Below, one piece after another: positions 8,331-17,165 of a stretch of DNA of 64,000 nt; position 1 is the stretch's first letter; every line of letters starts with the position of its first letter. The DNA comes from Treponema pectinovorum (lineage in GTDB: Bacteria; Spirochaetota; Spirochaetia; Treponematales; Treponemataceae). The position numbers and the translations under genes are program-made. Below the pieces are notes generated by a model that was not told the DNA's origin, did not search any database, and was given only the letters and a program-made list of their open reading frames with translations. The DNA lies in NCBI RefSeq assembly GCF_900497595.1, contig NZ_UFQO01000004.1, forward strand, positions 186,001 through 250,000, read 5' to 3'.

Positions 8331-9140
8331 ATGAAATTTACCGTGCTGACCTTATTTCCTGAGATTCCGCGCGCTTTTTTTGAAACCTCAATCATGGCGA
8401 AGGCGGTTGAAAAGGGACTCATTGCTTACGATTTAGTGAATATCAGGGATTTTGCCTTTGATAAGCACAAGACTTGTGATGACAAACCGTACGGAGGCGG
8501 AGCTGGACAGTTGATGCTGGCAGAACCTCTTGGGCGCGCTTTAGACAGCGTAAAGGCTTATAAGAAACACGTAATTTATGTTACACCATCTGGAAAGTCT
8601 TTTACACAGGCAAAGGCGCAAGAATTGAGCCAAAAGGACGAAATTGTCCTTATATGCGGAAGATACGAAGGTATTGACCAGCGTATAATAGACGAGTACG
8701 TTGATGACGAAATTTCGATTGGAGATTACGTTATGTCCAGCGGTGAAGTTGCAACAACCGTTATAATCGATTCTGTTTACAGATTGGTTGACGGAGTTAT
8801 AACACACGAATCGCTGGAAGAGGAAAGTTATTCTGGCGGACTTTTAGAATATCCTCAGTACACTCGCCCAAAAGTGTATAAAGGCATGGAAGTTCCAGAT
8901 ATTTTAACTGGAGGAAACCATGAACATATTCGAAAGTGGCGTTTGCAAAAGCAACTCCAAAAGACCCTTGCAAATAGACCAGATTTGGTTGCACAGGCAA
9001 GGTTAAAAGGACAGCTCACTGCAGAAGCCGAAAAAATGATTGAGGAACTGATGGGAATGCAGTTAAAAAAGCATGAACACAGAAAGCACCGTGGCAGAAA
9101 GTCAACGGTTAATCAGGAGAATGACAATGGATCTTATTAA
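8331..9140 (+). CDS. trmD: tRNA (guanine37-N1)-methyltransferase
   Basis: 269 residues. Methylates G37 of tRNAs reading CNN codons. SPOUT trefoil-knot motifs are present: DDKPYGGGAGQLML, LICGRYEGIDQR, EISIGDYVMSSGEVA and a conserved YPQYTRP. Begins 4 nt after rimM. Its 3' end overlaps rplS by 14 nt. The C-terminal tail is Lys/His/Arg-rich (KHEHRKHRGRK), slightly longer than the common form. Confidence 0.97.
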   Translation: MKFTVLTLFPEIPRAFFETSIMAKAVEKGLIAYDLVNIRDFAFDKHKTCDDKPYGGGAGQLMLAEPLGRALDSVKAYKKHVIYVTPSGKSFTQAKAQELSQKDEIVLICGRYEGIDQRIIDEYVDDEISIGDYVMSSGEVATTVIIDSVYRLVDGVITHESLEEESYSGGLLEYPQYTRPKVYKGMEVPDILTGGNHEHIRKWRLQKQLQKTLANRPDLVAQARLKGQLTAEAEKMIEELMGMQLKKHEHRKHRGRKSTVNQENDNGSY

Positions 9141-9588
9141 GACTATTGAAGAACGACAGAAAAAAGAAAATACCTTGCTTTATAAAGTTGGCGATACAGT
9201 TGTTGTACACTTTGAAATCATCGAAGGTAAAGTAAAGCGTATTCAGAAATATGAAGGCATTGTAATTTCTATAAAGGGTTCAGGTGTTCGAAAGACATTT
9301 ACAGTGCGCAAGAATTCTTACGGAGTAGGCGTAGAGCGCGTATTCCCTGTAAACAGTCCTCGCGTAATAAAAGTTGAACTTGTAAAAACAGGCAAAGTTA
9401 GGCAGTCAAAACTTTACTATTTGCGCGATAAAATCGGTAAAGATGCAAGAATTAAAGAATTGCTTGGACCAAAAGCAAATGCTCGCATTGCAGCTTCTCG
9501 TGCTGCAAACAAAGCTGCTGATGTTGCAGAAGAAGCAATCAATGCAGAAGCAAAGGCAGCAAATGCAACTTCTGAACCTGCTAAATAA
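9127..9588 (+). CDS. rplS: 50S ribosomal protein L19
   Basis: 153 residues: L19 fold from about 1-115 (GDTVVVHFEIIEGKVKRIQ, VERVFPVNSP) plus an Ala/Glu-rich C-terminal tail of about 35 residues. Start chosen at ATG 9127 because AGGAGA is 6 nt upstream; an ATG at 9121 touches that site. Overlaps trmD by 14 nt. The block ends with the terminator at 9611. Confidence 0.96.
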   Translation: MDLIKTIEERQKKENTLLYKVGDTVVVHFEIIEGKVKRIQKYEGIVISIKGSGVRKTFTVRKNSYGVGVERVFPVNSPRVIKVELVKTGKVRQSKLYYLRDKIGKDARIKELLGPKANARIAASRAANKAADVAEEAINAEAKAANATSEPAK

Positions 9589-9610
9589 TATCGTTTAATC
9601 GGTTAGTTAG

Positions 9611-9648
9611 AACCTGGAACATGATATAATGTTTCAGGTTTTTTTTAT
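9611..9648 (+). terminator. Strong intrinsic terminator after rplS, overlapping the next gene's start signals
   Basis: AACCTGGAACAT (9611-9622) pairs with ATGTTTCAGGTT (9629-9640) over 12 bp with one G-U pair, loop GATATA, followed by eight T. The loop region contains TGATATAAT (9622-9630), an extended -10 promoter sequence, and the 3' arm provides the only AGG upstream of the ATG at 9647. Confidence 0.85.
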
Positions 9649-10708
9649 GTCTTCCAATGTTCGCATAGTAAATGAGAGCCTTTCATCTCTACAAAAATCC
9701 AATTCTCATTTGGTAAATGGTAGCATTGTAAATGGACGTGTTATTTCTGCAAAGGGAGATGATTCTTACGTACTAAGCCTTTGTGGAAAAAAAATTGAAG
9801 TTCAGTCAAATATTTTATTAAAGGAAGGAACGCCTTTTCGAGCTCGCCTTGAAGTAAGACAAAACACAGTTTTTATAAAATTGATTTCGGATTTTAAAGA
9901 TAAAAATTCGCAGTCCGCTCAAATTCTTAAATTCAATTCAAACGAAAAAAATTATTCGTCGCTTTTGCAAGATTTGGGACTTCCTCTCGTGCCAGAAAGT
10001 TTTAAACTCGTTCAATTTGCGCTTTCTATGGGAATAAAACTGGAAAGTCCAAAATTAAGAAAAGCACTGCTTGCAGGAGATGACGGAAACGAAAAATCTT
10101 TAGAAAAATCTCAAACTGCACTTTTGCTTACTGAAAAAGGAATCGATTTTTCGGACAAAACGGTGGAAAAAATTCAGCAAAGTTTTTATGGACAGAAAAA
10201 AGATGATGAAAAAGACCAGAAGACTCTCGAAAATAAAAAAACAAAAATCAAAAAAACAGGAAAGGAGGACATAAAAAATTATTTAGAGCAGGCAGATGAT
10301 GCTTCAAAAAATGCTCAAATTGGACTTTTAACGCTTTTTAATTCGATAAAAGCAAAGGATACAGACAAACTGCACTGGATTGTTTTGCCTTTTGAGTGGG
10401 ACTATAGAAAATTTAGTGGAGTAATTAGAGTTTTATATTCGGAAGATGAAAAAAATTTTAAAAAACTAGTTGTAAATTGTGACAATTCCGTTAAATTCTA
10501 TTCTTTTGTGTTATATTTTGAAAAAGGAAGGGTAAGTCGCGTAAAAGTTGCAGCAAAAGATGACTTTTCGCAAACTTCCAAAGAATTCTTACATGCAAAA
10601 TTTGAAGAACTTTTTGGGGAAGCAGATTTTGAAGTTGTAGAATTTGAAAAACTTGAAGGGTTTACAACTGACGAGAATATTTTTACCTTTTTTAGAGGAG
10701 AAGCCTAG
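9647..10708 (+). CDS. FliK-like (hook-length-control-related) hypothetical protein
   Basis: 353 residues from ATG 9647 (MSSNVRIV). N-terminal third is a beta-rich region (ISAKGDDSYVLSLCGKKIE); the middle (about 165-215) is charged and low-complexity; the last third (about 235-340, HWIVLPFEWDYRKFSGVIRV) resembles the FliK C-terminal domain that contacts the FlhB switch. Its partner FlhX follows with a 1-nt overlap. A YlqG-YlqH-like pair behind rplS is also known in Bacillus, supporting the call. Role inferred; it could be a general flagellar-accessory protein. The start signals sit in a terminator, see findings. Confidence 0.6.
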   Translation: MSSNVRIVNESLSSLQKSNSHLVNGSIVNGRVISAKGDDSYVLSLCGKKIEVQSNILLKEGTPFRARLEVRQNTVFIKLISDFKDKNSQSAQILKFNSNEKNYSSLLQDLGLPLVPESFKLVQFALSMGIKLESPKLRKALLAGDDGNEKSLEKSQTALLLTEKGIDFSDKTVEKIQQSFYGQKKDDEKDQKTLENKKTKIKKTGKEDIKNYLEQADDASKNAQIGLLTLFNSIKAKDTDKLHWIVLPFEWDYRKFSGVIRVLYSEDEKNFKKLVVNCDNSVKFYSFVLYFEKGRVSRVKVAAKDDFSQTSKEFLHAKFEELFGEADFEVVEFEKLEGFTTDENIFTFFRGEA

Positions 10709-10977
10709 TGTTCAAAGATAAAAAGGCTGTTTCCTTACGATATCCGTCGACTGCTCAAGCACCTTTCATAACTGCTACAGGAAAGAATCTTGTTGCAGAA
10801 AAAATACTCAAAATTGCAAAAGAAAATGGCATCGCTATTGTAGAAAACAAAGAATTAACCGATGTGCTTTTTTTGGAATCTCCTGGAAACCTAATTCCAG
10901 AAAGTGTCTACGAAGCGGTTGCAAAGGTTTTCTGTTTTATACAAGCGATTGAAGAAAAGGAGCAAAACTATGATTAA
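10708..10977 (+). CDS. FlhX: FlhB C-terminal-like cytoplasmic domain
   Basis: 89 residues corresponding to the cytoplasmic C-domain of the flagellar export switch FlhB/YscU, without the membrane part. Visible: AVSLRYPSTAQAPFITATG, KILKIAKENGIAIVEN and the family-typical IPESVYEAVAKVFCFI. The cleavage motif NPTH of true FlhB is absent, as expected. GTG start at 10708 overlaps the upstream TAG by one base. Thought to substitute for the cleaved FlhB fragment; exact role in spirochaetes is not known. Confidence 0.8.
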   Translation: MFKDKKAVSLRYPSTAQAPFITATGKNLVAEKILKIAKENGIAIVENKELTDVLFLESPGNLIPESVYEAVAKVFCFIQAIEEKEQNYD

Positions 10978-11263
10978 CACATTGTCAAAAACTCAAAAAA
11001 GCTTCACTAAAATAAATTCTTCTGACGTAGTTCTTGGAAGGCGATATTCTGCTCCTGTTTTTTTTGATGACGGTTCAAATATGTTTTTGGCAGAAGGTAA
11101 AACTGTAAAAAAATATCATCTCGATGCGTTAAAGCGATGGTCAATTCCTTTTCTTTTGACTTATGGACACGTAATAGCCGATGAAGACATCGTTGTGAAT
11201 AACGATTATATTGAAGAATTGGAAGAAGTAGAAGAACTTGAAGAATTAGAAGAAATCGTTTGA
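10970..11263 (+). CDS. Small protein resembling the N-terminal module of HD-GYP proteins
   Basis: 97 residues from ATG 10970, which has AAAGGAG upstream and overlaps the flhX stop by 8 nt. The core LGRRYSAPVFFDDGSNMFLA and HLDALKRWSIPFLLTYGHVI resembles the short N-terminal module that precedes HD-GYP phosphodiesterase domains. No HD domain follows. The tail is an acidic Glu-Leu repeat (about 80-95). Function unknown; co-transcription suggests a flagellar or signalling link. Confidence 0.55.
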   Translation: MINTLSKTQKSFTKINSSDVVLGRRYSAPVFFDDGSNMFLAEGKTVKKYHLDALKRWSIPFLLTYGHVIADEDIVVNNDYIEELEEVEELEELEEIV

Positions 11264-11279
11264 TAAAGCCAGTTAATAA

Positions 11280-11657
11280 ATGAATTATCCCGATGAAAGA
11301 CTTTCGAAAAAAAATATTGGGGACAAAGGCGAAGAAAAAGCTGTAAATTTTTTGATTTTAAATGGTTATGATGTAATCGCGCGAAATTGGCGGACAAGGC
11401 GTGGCGAAATTGATATAATAGCCAAAAAAGATGATATTATCGTTTTTGTCGAAGTAAAAACTCTGCCTAGCGGTGGATTAGAAACTTTATGTCATGAGTT
11501 AAATCTTAGAAAGCAAAAAAGAATTATCGAAACTGCTAAATTCTTTCTTGAAAAATATCGACAATATAATAACAGCCGAATCCGTTTTGACGTACTCGTC
11601 ATAGATATGCCAGGATTTGAAGCTGTTTATCATATTCCTAATGCTTTCTCGGAGTGA
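11280..11657 (+). CDS. YraN/UPF0102 family endonuclease-like protein
   Basis: 125 residues. Motif order GDKGEEKAVNFL, GYDVIARNWRTRRGEIDII and IIVFVEVKT is the conserved PD-(D/E)XK-type active site of the UPF0102 family. Often encoded near rplS/rnhB in bacteria, consistent with this place. Role not settled; nuclease-like. Ribosome site is weak. Ends 4 nt before the next start. Confidence 0.9.
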   Translation: MNYPDERLSKKNIGDKGEEKAVNFLILNGYDVIARNWRTRRGEIDIIAKKDDIIVFVEVKTLPSGGLETLCHELNLRKQKRIIETAKFFLEKYRQYNNSRIRFDVLVIDMPGFEAVYHIPNAFSE

Positions 11658-11661
11658 TAGT

Positions 11662-11847
11662 ATGACAGCAATTTCTACAACATCTAAAAAAATGTATTCT
11701 GACAGTCGTGTGCTGGAGTTAAAGCGAAAAATTCACGATTCAGAATATTTGGACTATGCTGTTCAAAGGATTGCTCAGGTTTTGAGTCAAAAACTGGTTG
11801 AAGACAACGAACGACTATACACTGGGAGAAGACATGAGCAGAGATAA
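11662..11847 (+). CDS. Small helical protein, possible FlgM-like anti-sigma factor
   Basis: 61 residues from ATG 11662 (GGAG upstream). The segment SRVLELKRKIHDSEYLDYAVQ then RIAQVLSQKL resembles the C-terminal sigma-28-binding helices of FlgM (pattern V..LK..I..G.Y..D...IA..L). Context behind FliK-like and FlhX supports a flagellar role, but similarity is short and helical, so this remains tentative. Overlaps the next gene by 14 nt. Confidence 0.4.
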   Translation: MTAISTTSKKMYSDSRVLELKRKIHDSEYLDYAVQRIAQVLSQKLVEDNERLYTGRRHEQR

Positions 11848-12370
11848 TTTTAGGCGTGGAAATAAAAATCGCAATAATTGGAATTCTAAAAACAGCCACA
11901 GCGGTAAAAATTTTCAAAACAAACAAGCAAAAAATAATGAAAATCCTCAATCTTCTCTAAATTCATCTTTTAAATCTTCAAATTTTCAAAATAAAAAATC
12001 TATAACGCCAGAAATGCAAAAGCAGATTGAAGAAAATGAAAACGCAATCAAAGAATTTAAATCGAATGTGGTTTTGTGCGAACTTTGCGGAGAGCCTGTT
12101 TTGGAACTTGCAAGTGCGTTAAAGAATAAAACGACAGGAAATCCTGTCCATTTTGACTGCGTTCTTAAAAAAATTGCCGAAAAAGAGAATTTGTCGCCAC
12201 AAGAAAAAGTAACCTACATTGGAAACGGAAAATTTGCAATTCTTCATTTCGAAAACGTTCACGATATGCGACATTTCTCTATTGTAAAAGAAATTGAATG
12301 GGAAGAAAGGGATTCCAAGCGTGGAGAATGGAGAGATGAAATGTCCACTCTTTTCAGCCAGATAAAATAA
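11834..12370 (+). CDS. Hypothetical protein with CxxC...H..C zinc-like motif
   Basis: 178 residues from ATG 11834 with GGGAGAAGAC upstream. First 60 residues are Asn/Ser/Lys/Gln-rich and disordered. The rest has CELCGEPV (about 75-82) and HFDCVLKKI (about 102-110), together a plausible treble-clef-type zinc site, then IGNGKFAILHFEN. No family recognised. Last gene of the cluster beginning at 9647; no terminator with U-tract is visible before the convergent tatD. Confidence 0.65.
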   Translation: MSRDNFRRGNKNRNNWNSKNSHSGKNFQNKQAKNNENPQSSLNSSFKSSNFQNKKSITPEMQKQIEENENAIKEFKSNVVLCELCGEPVLELASALKNKTTGNPVHFDCVLKKIAEKENLSPQEKVTYIGNGKFAILHFENVHDMRHFSIVKEIEWEERDSKRGEWRDEMSTLFSQIK

Positions 12371-12406
12371 AACCTGTCACCGTAATAATCTTAAATATAA
12401 AAAAGT

Positions 12407-13279
12407 TCACAGATTAAAGAGAGTTTTTATATTTTGCTCAACGGTTTGGCTTAAAACTTTTGCGTCTGTATTTCTCGCTTGTGCAATAAAATCATAACAG
12501 TAGTCTATTAAAAGTGGAGTATTTGTTTGCCCTCTAAACGGCACCGGAGCAAGATACGGCGAATCCGTTTCTAGTAAGATTCTGTCATCCGGAACATACT
12601 GCAAAAGTTTTTTCATATCGTCGATCTTTGATTTTTTTGTGTATGTTGTTCCGCCACCAAACGCAAGATACCAGCCTAAATCCAAAAATGCTTTTGCCTG
12701 TTCAAGATTGTAACTAAAGCAGTGGATAATTCCCTTGTGCCAGCCGACATTTTTTATGCATTCCAAAGTAGCTTCAAAAGCGTCTCGTGAATGAACAATC
12801 GTTGGAAGATTCATTTCTTTTGATAAAAGCAGTTGGCTTTCAAAAAGTTCCCGCTCGCCATCGTATATTTTAATGTCAAATTCTTCTTTATTCCTTGAGT
12901 CTGTGCCGGAAGGATTCCAGTGATGGTCAATTCCTCCTTCTCCTATTGCTATGAGTTTTTTCGGCGAAATTTCATTAAACGATAAAATCTCTTCTTTTAA
13001 TGTTTTCATCACTTCTGTTCTATTTTTTATCGACTCGACATCTGGCCATATTCCTGCACTGTAAAAAAACATATCTTTTGCTTTTGAGCGAATTTCCAAT
13101 GGCAATTTTTCAAGCGATTTTTCTACTATTTCGCGCCGTTTTAATAAATCGTCGCAGCGAGTTCCTATATCTAATACGAAGGAAGTATTTTTTTCGACAA
13201 GTTTTTCCAAAAGAACAGAGCCGTCAACCGAACATTCTGTAACGAGATTATAAAGATGAAAATGAGTATCGCTGAACAT
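12407..13279 (-). CDS. tatD: TatD family metal-dependent hydrolase/DNase
   Basis: 290 residues. Metal ligands visible: DTHFHLY at the start, a central GEGGIDHHW, HSRDAFEAT, HCFSYN and the C-terminal ETDSPYLAPVPFRG with NTPLLI. TatD proteins are TIM-barrel enzymes with 3'-5' exonuclease activity. N-terminal half has a longer insertion than E. coli TatD. No ribosome site: TAAAAT ends 7 nt before the ATG, with TTGATG 18 nt further back, so leaderless. Confidence 0.85.
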   Translation of the reverse strand: MFSDTHFHLYNLVTECSVDGSVLLEKLVEKNTSFVLDIGTRCDDLLKRREIVEKSLEKLPLEIRSKAKDMFFYSAGIWPDVESIKNRTEVMKTLKEEILSFNEISPKKLIAIGEGGIDHHWNPSGTDSRNKEEFDIKIYDGERELFESQLLLSKEMNLPTIVHSRDAFEATLECIKNVGWHKGIIHCFSYNLEQAKAFLDLGWYLAFGGGTTYTKKSKIDDMKKLLQYVPDDRILLETDSPYLAPVPFRGQTNTPLLIDYCYDFIAQARNTDAKVLSQTVEQNIKTLFNL

Positions 13280-13286
13280 ATTTATG

Positions 13287-13316
13287 ATTTTATCAGAATA
13301 AAAAATATAACATCAA
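13287..13316 (-). promoter_or_regulatory. Promoter of tatD, leaderless type
   Basis: On the minus strand: TTGATG (13311-13316), 18-nt spacer, TAAAAT (13287-13292), then 7 nt to the ATG. Confidence 0.5.
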
Positions 13317-13372
13317 TCTAGTTTAAGCCTAAATTAACGTTTATAAAAAAATGTTTGATAAAAAGCTAAGGT

Positions 13373-13401
13373 TTGACCATGAAATATTTAGACAATAAAA
13401 T
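13373..13401 (+). promoter_or_regulatory. Promoter of first chemoreceptor gene
   Basis: TTGACC (13373-13378), 17-nt spacer, TAAAAT (13396-13401); the ATG is 18 nt downstream with GAGG between. A sigma-28 motif was not seen. Confidence 0.5.
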
Positions 13402-13419
13402 CGGTTTCGAGGTAAAAAT

Positions 13420-15510
13420 ATGAAAATTAAAAATAAGAAAAAAAGCTTGGTGTCAAAAATCCTTTCGAGCATATTTATTTCAATATTGCTCTTTAATGTC
13501 GTCCAAATTTTTTTGATTGGAAAAATTACAGCAGATGCACAGAAAAAAGACGATACTTTTGACTACGACCAGATGGTTGAAGCGTATTCGCGCGCTATAG
13601 AAAGCAAATTTGAGTCGTATTTTAAGGCTCTGGATTTTTATGTAAAAAGTGATGTTGTAAGGTTTGGAACCGAAGCACAAATTGCATCTTGGCTAAAGAG
13701 CACAAGCGAGTTTCGGGATGAAATTTTTAACTATGTCCTTTTTTGCAATAAAGACGGACTTTGTTATACAGATTTAGGCACGACAGAAATTGCTTCGCGT
13801 TCATATTATAAAGCGATTTTTAATGAAAGAAAAATACAGTATGCAAGCGATCCCTCTCTTTCGACTTCTACAAAAAGACCTGTAATTCAAATAGCAAAAC
13901 CCGTAATCGTCGATTCTGAGATAATAGGTTTAATCTGCGGCAGCATCGATATTGAAGATGTAATAGAACTTATAAACAGGATAAAAATCGGCAAAACAGG
14001 TTATGCGTGGCTTTTAAGCAGTACAGGACTTGTAATCGCTCATCCTATGGAAGAGTTTGTGATGAAGAAAAGTTTTATAACAGGCCTTTCCGAAGATTAT
14101 AAAGATTTGAGCGCAGTTGCATCGGAAATTTCTAAAGGATATGTTGGCTCTGCTTGGGCAAAGGGATTTAACGGTGGCAAGGATTATATAACATATCACG
14201 GAATTATAGGCTCTCCATGGGGACTTGCAATTTCTGTTCCTCAACAAGAGATTTACGATGTTGTAAGTCTTGTTATGAAGCAAATGCTAGTTTCTTCATC
14301 CGTAATAGTTGTATTTTTGCTTTTGATTTCTGGATTTTTCTTATACAAAAACATAAAACCTTTAAAAGATGTAGAAAAAGCGATAACAAACATCGCTTCT
14401 GGAAATGCAGATCTTACAAAACGGATAGAATTTAATTCCAACAACGAAATTGGCAATGTTGTAAAAGGCTTTAATGCTTTTGCAGGCAAATTGCAGTCGA
14501 TAATAGGCGATATAAAAAATTTAAAAGAAGAACTTTCGATTCACGGCGAAGATCTTTCGTGTAGAGCAAGAGATACTGCAAATGCAATATCACAGATAAT
14601 AGCAAATATCAATGGAATTCGTTTGCAGATTGAAAACCAAAGCAAGAGCGTACAAGGAACTGCCGGGGCTGTAAATCAGATAGCGTCAAATATCGAATCT
14701 TTGGATAAAATGATAGAAAATCAGTTTGCTGGCGTTGAACAAGCGTCTGCGGCTGTTGAACAGATGATGGGAAATATTTCTTCTATAAATATTTCTGTTG
14801 ATAAAATGGCTTCATCATTTAAAACTTTGCAAACAGACTCTCAAGAAGGTTTTTCAAAACAGGAGCTTGTAAATGAGAAAATTGAGCAGATAGAAAAGCA
14901 ATCTGCGATGTTGCAGGAAGCAAATGAGGTCATATCTTCTATCGCATCGCAAACAAACCTTTTGGCAATGAACGCTGCAATAGAAGCCGCACACGCAGGG
15001 GATGCTGGAAAGGGATTTTCTGTAGTTGCAGACGAAATTCGTAAGCTTTCGGAAACTTCAACAATTCAATCAAAAACAATAGGCGACCAGCTCGAACTTA
15101 TTCAAACTTCAATCGAATCAGTTGTTAAATCTTCTACACAATCAAGCGAGTCCTTTAGGAGCGTTTCTAAACAGCTAACAATTACGGATCAACTTGTAAT
15201 GCAGATAAAAGCTGCCCTTGAAGAGCAAAACGAAGGTTCTCAGCAGATAAAAGAAGCGTTGCATGCAGTAAACGAAAGTTCAAGCGAAGTAAAAAATTCT
15301 TCTTCTGAAATGTCTGCTGGAAACAAAGCGATTTTGGATGAAATAAAAACTCTTCAGGATGTAACTTTTTCTATGAAAGAAAGCATGGAAAATATGTCGA
15401 ATGGCGCTAAAAAGATAAACGAAACTGGGGGTTCTTTGAATACGATTTCTTCAAAAGTAAAATCTACTATAGATAAGGTGGGAGAACAGGTTGATAAGTT
15501 TACTGTTTAA
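13420..15510 (+). CDS. Methyl-accepting chemotaxis protein (Cache sensor)
   Basis: 696 residues. Order: TM1 (about 12-33), extracytoplasmic double-Cache region (about 38-285, with [20 protein letters not shown]), TM2 (about 289-310), HAMP (about 311-365, [20 protein letters not shown]), then coiled-coil signalling domain with the hairpin tip [20 protein letters not shown] (about 508-527). Senses a small ligand in the periplasm and signals to CheA/CheW. No C-terminal CheR-binding pentapeptide. Directly upstream of the tct genes, so it may sense a related carboxylate; that is inference. Confidence 0.93.
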   Translation: MKIKNKKKSLVSKILSSIFISILLFNVVQIFLIGKITADAQKKDDTFDYDQMVEAYSRAIESKFESYFKALDFYVKSDVVRFGTEAQIASWLKSTSEFRDEIFNYVLFCNKDGLCYTDLGTTEIASRSYYKAIFNERKIQYASDPSLSTSTKRPVIQIAKPVIVDSEIIGLICGSIDIEDVIELINRIKIGKTGYAWLLSSTGLVIAHPMEEFVMKKSFITGLSEDYKDLSAVASEISKGYVGSAWAKGFNGGKDYITYHGIIGSPWGLAISVPQQEIYDVVSLVMKQMLVSSSVIVVFLLLISGFFLYKNIKPLKDVEKAITNIASGNADLTKRIEFNSNNEIGNVVKGFNAFAGKLQSIIGDIKNLKEELSIHGEDLSCRARDTANAISQIIANINGIRLQIENQSKSVQGTAGAVNQIASNIESLDKMIENQFAGVEQASAAVEQMMGNISSINISVDKMASSFKTLQTDSQEGFSKQELVNEKIEQIEKQSAMLQEANEVISSIASQTNLLAMNAAIEAAHAGDAGKGFSVVADEIRKLSETSTIQSKTIGDQLELIQTSIESVVKSSTQSSESFRSVSKQLTITDQLVMQIKAALEEQNEGSQQIKEALHAVNESSSEVKNSSSEMSAGNKAILDEIKTLQDVTFSMKESMENMSNGAKKINETGGSLNTISSKVKSTIDKVGEQVDKFTV

Positions 15511-15539
15511 ACTATAACAAGACTCTAATAAATTATTTT

Positions 15540-15568
15540 TTGACTTATAAAACTAAGTCGTTTATGAT
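15540..15568 (+). promoter_or_regulatory. Promoter of tctCBA with an operator-like palindrome between -35 and -10
   Basis: TTGACT (15540-15545), 17-nt spacer, TATGAT (15563-15568). GACTTA (15542-15547) and TAAGTC (15554-15559) form an inverted repeat across the spacer, and TAAGTC recurs about 25 nt downstream. This suggests a repressor or activator site. Confidence 0.5.
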
Positions 15569-15613
15569 TTAAAATAGATTATTAAAAATAAGTCATAAGG
15601 AGGCTTTTAAAAA

Positions 15614-16576
15614 ATGAAAAAAATTCTTGTTGTTGCCCTTTCGATCGTAGTTGCACTTGGAATTACAAGTTGTGGAAAAGGTAAAAAAGCAGATTATCCA
15701 AAAAAGGGTGTTACAATGATTTGCCCTTGGGGTGCTGGTGGTGGAACGGATGCTATTCTTAGAGCAGTTTGTTCTTCTGCAGAAAAATATTTAGGAACTA
15801 CAATCACCGTAGAAAATAAGACAGGTGGTGCAGGTTCAATCGGTTACCGCGCTATAAAAGATGCTAAGCCAGATGGATACACAATAGGAATGATAACATT
15901 CGAATTGAGTTCAAATCCTTGGCAGGGCTTGCAGGATTTTACATACGAAGCATACGATCCACTTTTAATGGTTAATACAGATGCTGCTACAATCACTGTA
16001 AAGGGCGATGCTCCTTACAATACTCTTGCAGAATTTGTTGACTACTGCAAAAAAAATCCAGGGAAAGTAAACATCGGAAACTCTGCTCCAGGTTCAGTAT
16101 GGCACATTGCTGCAGGTCTTTTTGCTTCACAGGCTGGAATTGATGTAAAACACGTTCCTTTTGAAGGTGCTGCTGGTGCTGTAACTGCTGTTGCAGGTGG
16201 ACACATCGAAGCAGTTTCAGTTTCTCTTGCAGAAGTAAAATCTCAACTTGATGCTGGAAACGTAAAAGTTCTCGCTATAATGGATTCAAAGCGCCCTGTA
16301 GCATATCCTAACATCCCTACAATGAAAGAATTGGGATACGATATTGAATATGGAACTTGGCGTGGAATTGGACTTCCTAAAGGAATTTCAAAAGACATAA
16401 AAGATAAACTTTTTGACGTATTTACAAAGGCTATGAATGATCCTGACTTTATTGCGGCAGCAAAGAAGTTGAATCAGAACATTACTTACATGGATAGCGA
16501 AGTATTTGCAGCCTTCTTAAAGACCAATTATGAAGGTACAGGTGCAACAATGAAAAAACTCGGTCTTGTAAAATAA
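15614..16576 (+). CDS. tctC: Tripartite tricarboxylate transporter substrate-binding lipoprotein TctC
   Basis: 320 residues with a lipoprotein signal peptide; lipobox ITSC puts the acylated cysteine at residue 20. The family opening YPKKGVTMICPWGAGGGTDA and IGYRAIKDAKPDGYTIG are typical of TctC/Bug periplasmic solute receptors. Delivers carboxylate ligands to TctAB. AGGAGG-type site upstream. A terminator follows the gene, before tctB, likely allowing excess receptor. Exact ligand cannot be read from sequence. Confidence 0.93.
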   Translation: MKKILVVALSIVVALGITSCGKGKKADYPKKGVTMICPWGAGGGTDAILRAVCSSAEKYLGTTITVENKTGGAGSIGYRAIKDAKPDGYTIGMITFELSSNPWQGLQDFTYEAYDPLLMVNTDAATITVKGDAPYNTLAEFVDYCKKNPGKVNIGNSAPGSVWHIAAGLFASQAGIDVKHVPFEGAAGAVTAVAGGHIEAVSVSLAEVKSQLDAGNVKVLAIMDSKRPVAYPNIPTMKELGYDIEYGTWRGIGLPKGISKDIKDKLFDVFTKAMNDPDFIAAAKKLNQNITYMDSEVFAAFLKTNYEGTGATMKKLGLVK

Positions 16577-16594
16577 GTTATTTAAATACATGCA

Positions 16595-16628
16595 GAACCA
16601 GTTCAAATACGGACTGGTTCATTTTTTT
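16595..16628 (+). terminator. Internal terminator between tctC and tctB
   Basis: GAACCAGT (16595-16602) pairs with ACTGGTTC (16613-16620), followed by A and seven T. Partial termination here would raise receptor over membrane-subunit expression. Confidence 0.8.
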
Positions 16629-16650
16629 AGTTCAAAATATAGGAAGTAAT

Positions 16651-17118
16651 ATGAAAATAGCCAATATAGTTTCTGCAATAATAGGAATGCTTTATTCTTT
16701 GACTGCATTTCTAATGACCTTTACATTTAAAGAATTTACAAATGTCCCTGTTGGCCCAGAATTTTTCCCAAGAATTTTGGCAGTGGCGCTTTTTGTATGT
16801 TGTTTTATATTATTAGTTTCGACTCTGTTAAAAAAAGATGACGGACAAAAAGCCCCTACGATAAGCCCTTTAAATAAAGACATGCAAAAATGTCTTCTTG
16901 CTCTCTTAGTTATCATAGTTTATGCAATTTTATGGGAAATTGTAGGTTTTATAATTGCAACTCCTCTTGCACTTTTTGTGATGATGTTGATATTAGGGCA
17001 GAGAAAGTATCTTTTTATGGCAGGGATTTCTGTTGCTGCGACCACTGTAATCTTTTTAGCGTTCAAATTCCTCTTGCAGATAGAAATGCCTATGGGATTC
17101 TTAGAAGATTTGTTCTAA
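16651..17118 (+). CDS. tctB: TctB-like small membrane subunit
   Basis: 155 residues, four predicted membrane segments (about 7-27, 39-59, 82-102, 110-145 including two short ones). GPEFFPRILA near residue 35 is the conserved TctB loop. Together with TctA it forms the ion-driven carboxylate permease in the cytoplasmic membrane. Lies 33 nt before the tctA ribosome site region. Confidence 0.88.
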   Translation: MKIANIVSAIIGMLYSLTAFLMTFTFKEFTNVPVGPEFFPRILAVALFVCCFILLVSTLLKKDDGQKAPTISPLNKDMQKCLLALLVIIVYAILWEIVGFIIATPLALFVMMLILGQRKYLFMAGISVAATTVIFLAFKFLLQIEMPMGFLEDLF

Positions 17119-17165
17119 GCATATCAAAAGTTACTTTTACAAAATTTTAATTGGAGATTTTATAC

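Noticed and set aside
10904-10969. Longer 5' form of the HD-GYP-module-like protein
   Set aside because: The extension lies within flhX in another frame; ATG 10970 has the AAAGGAG ribosome site.
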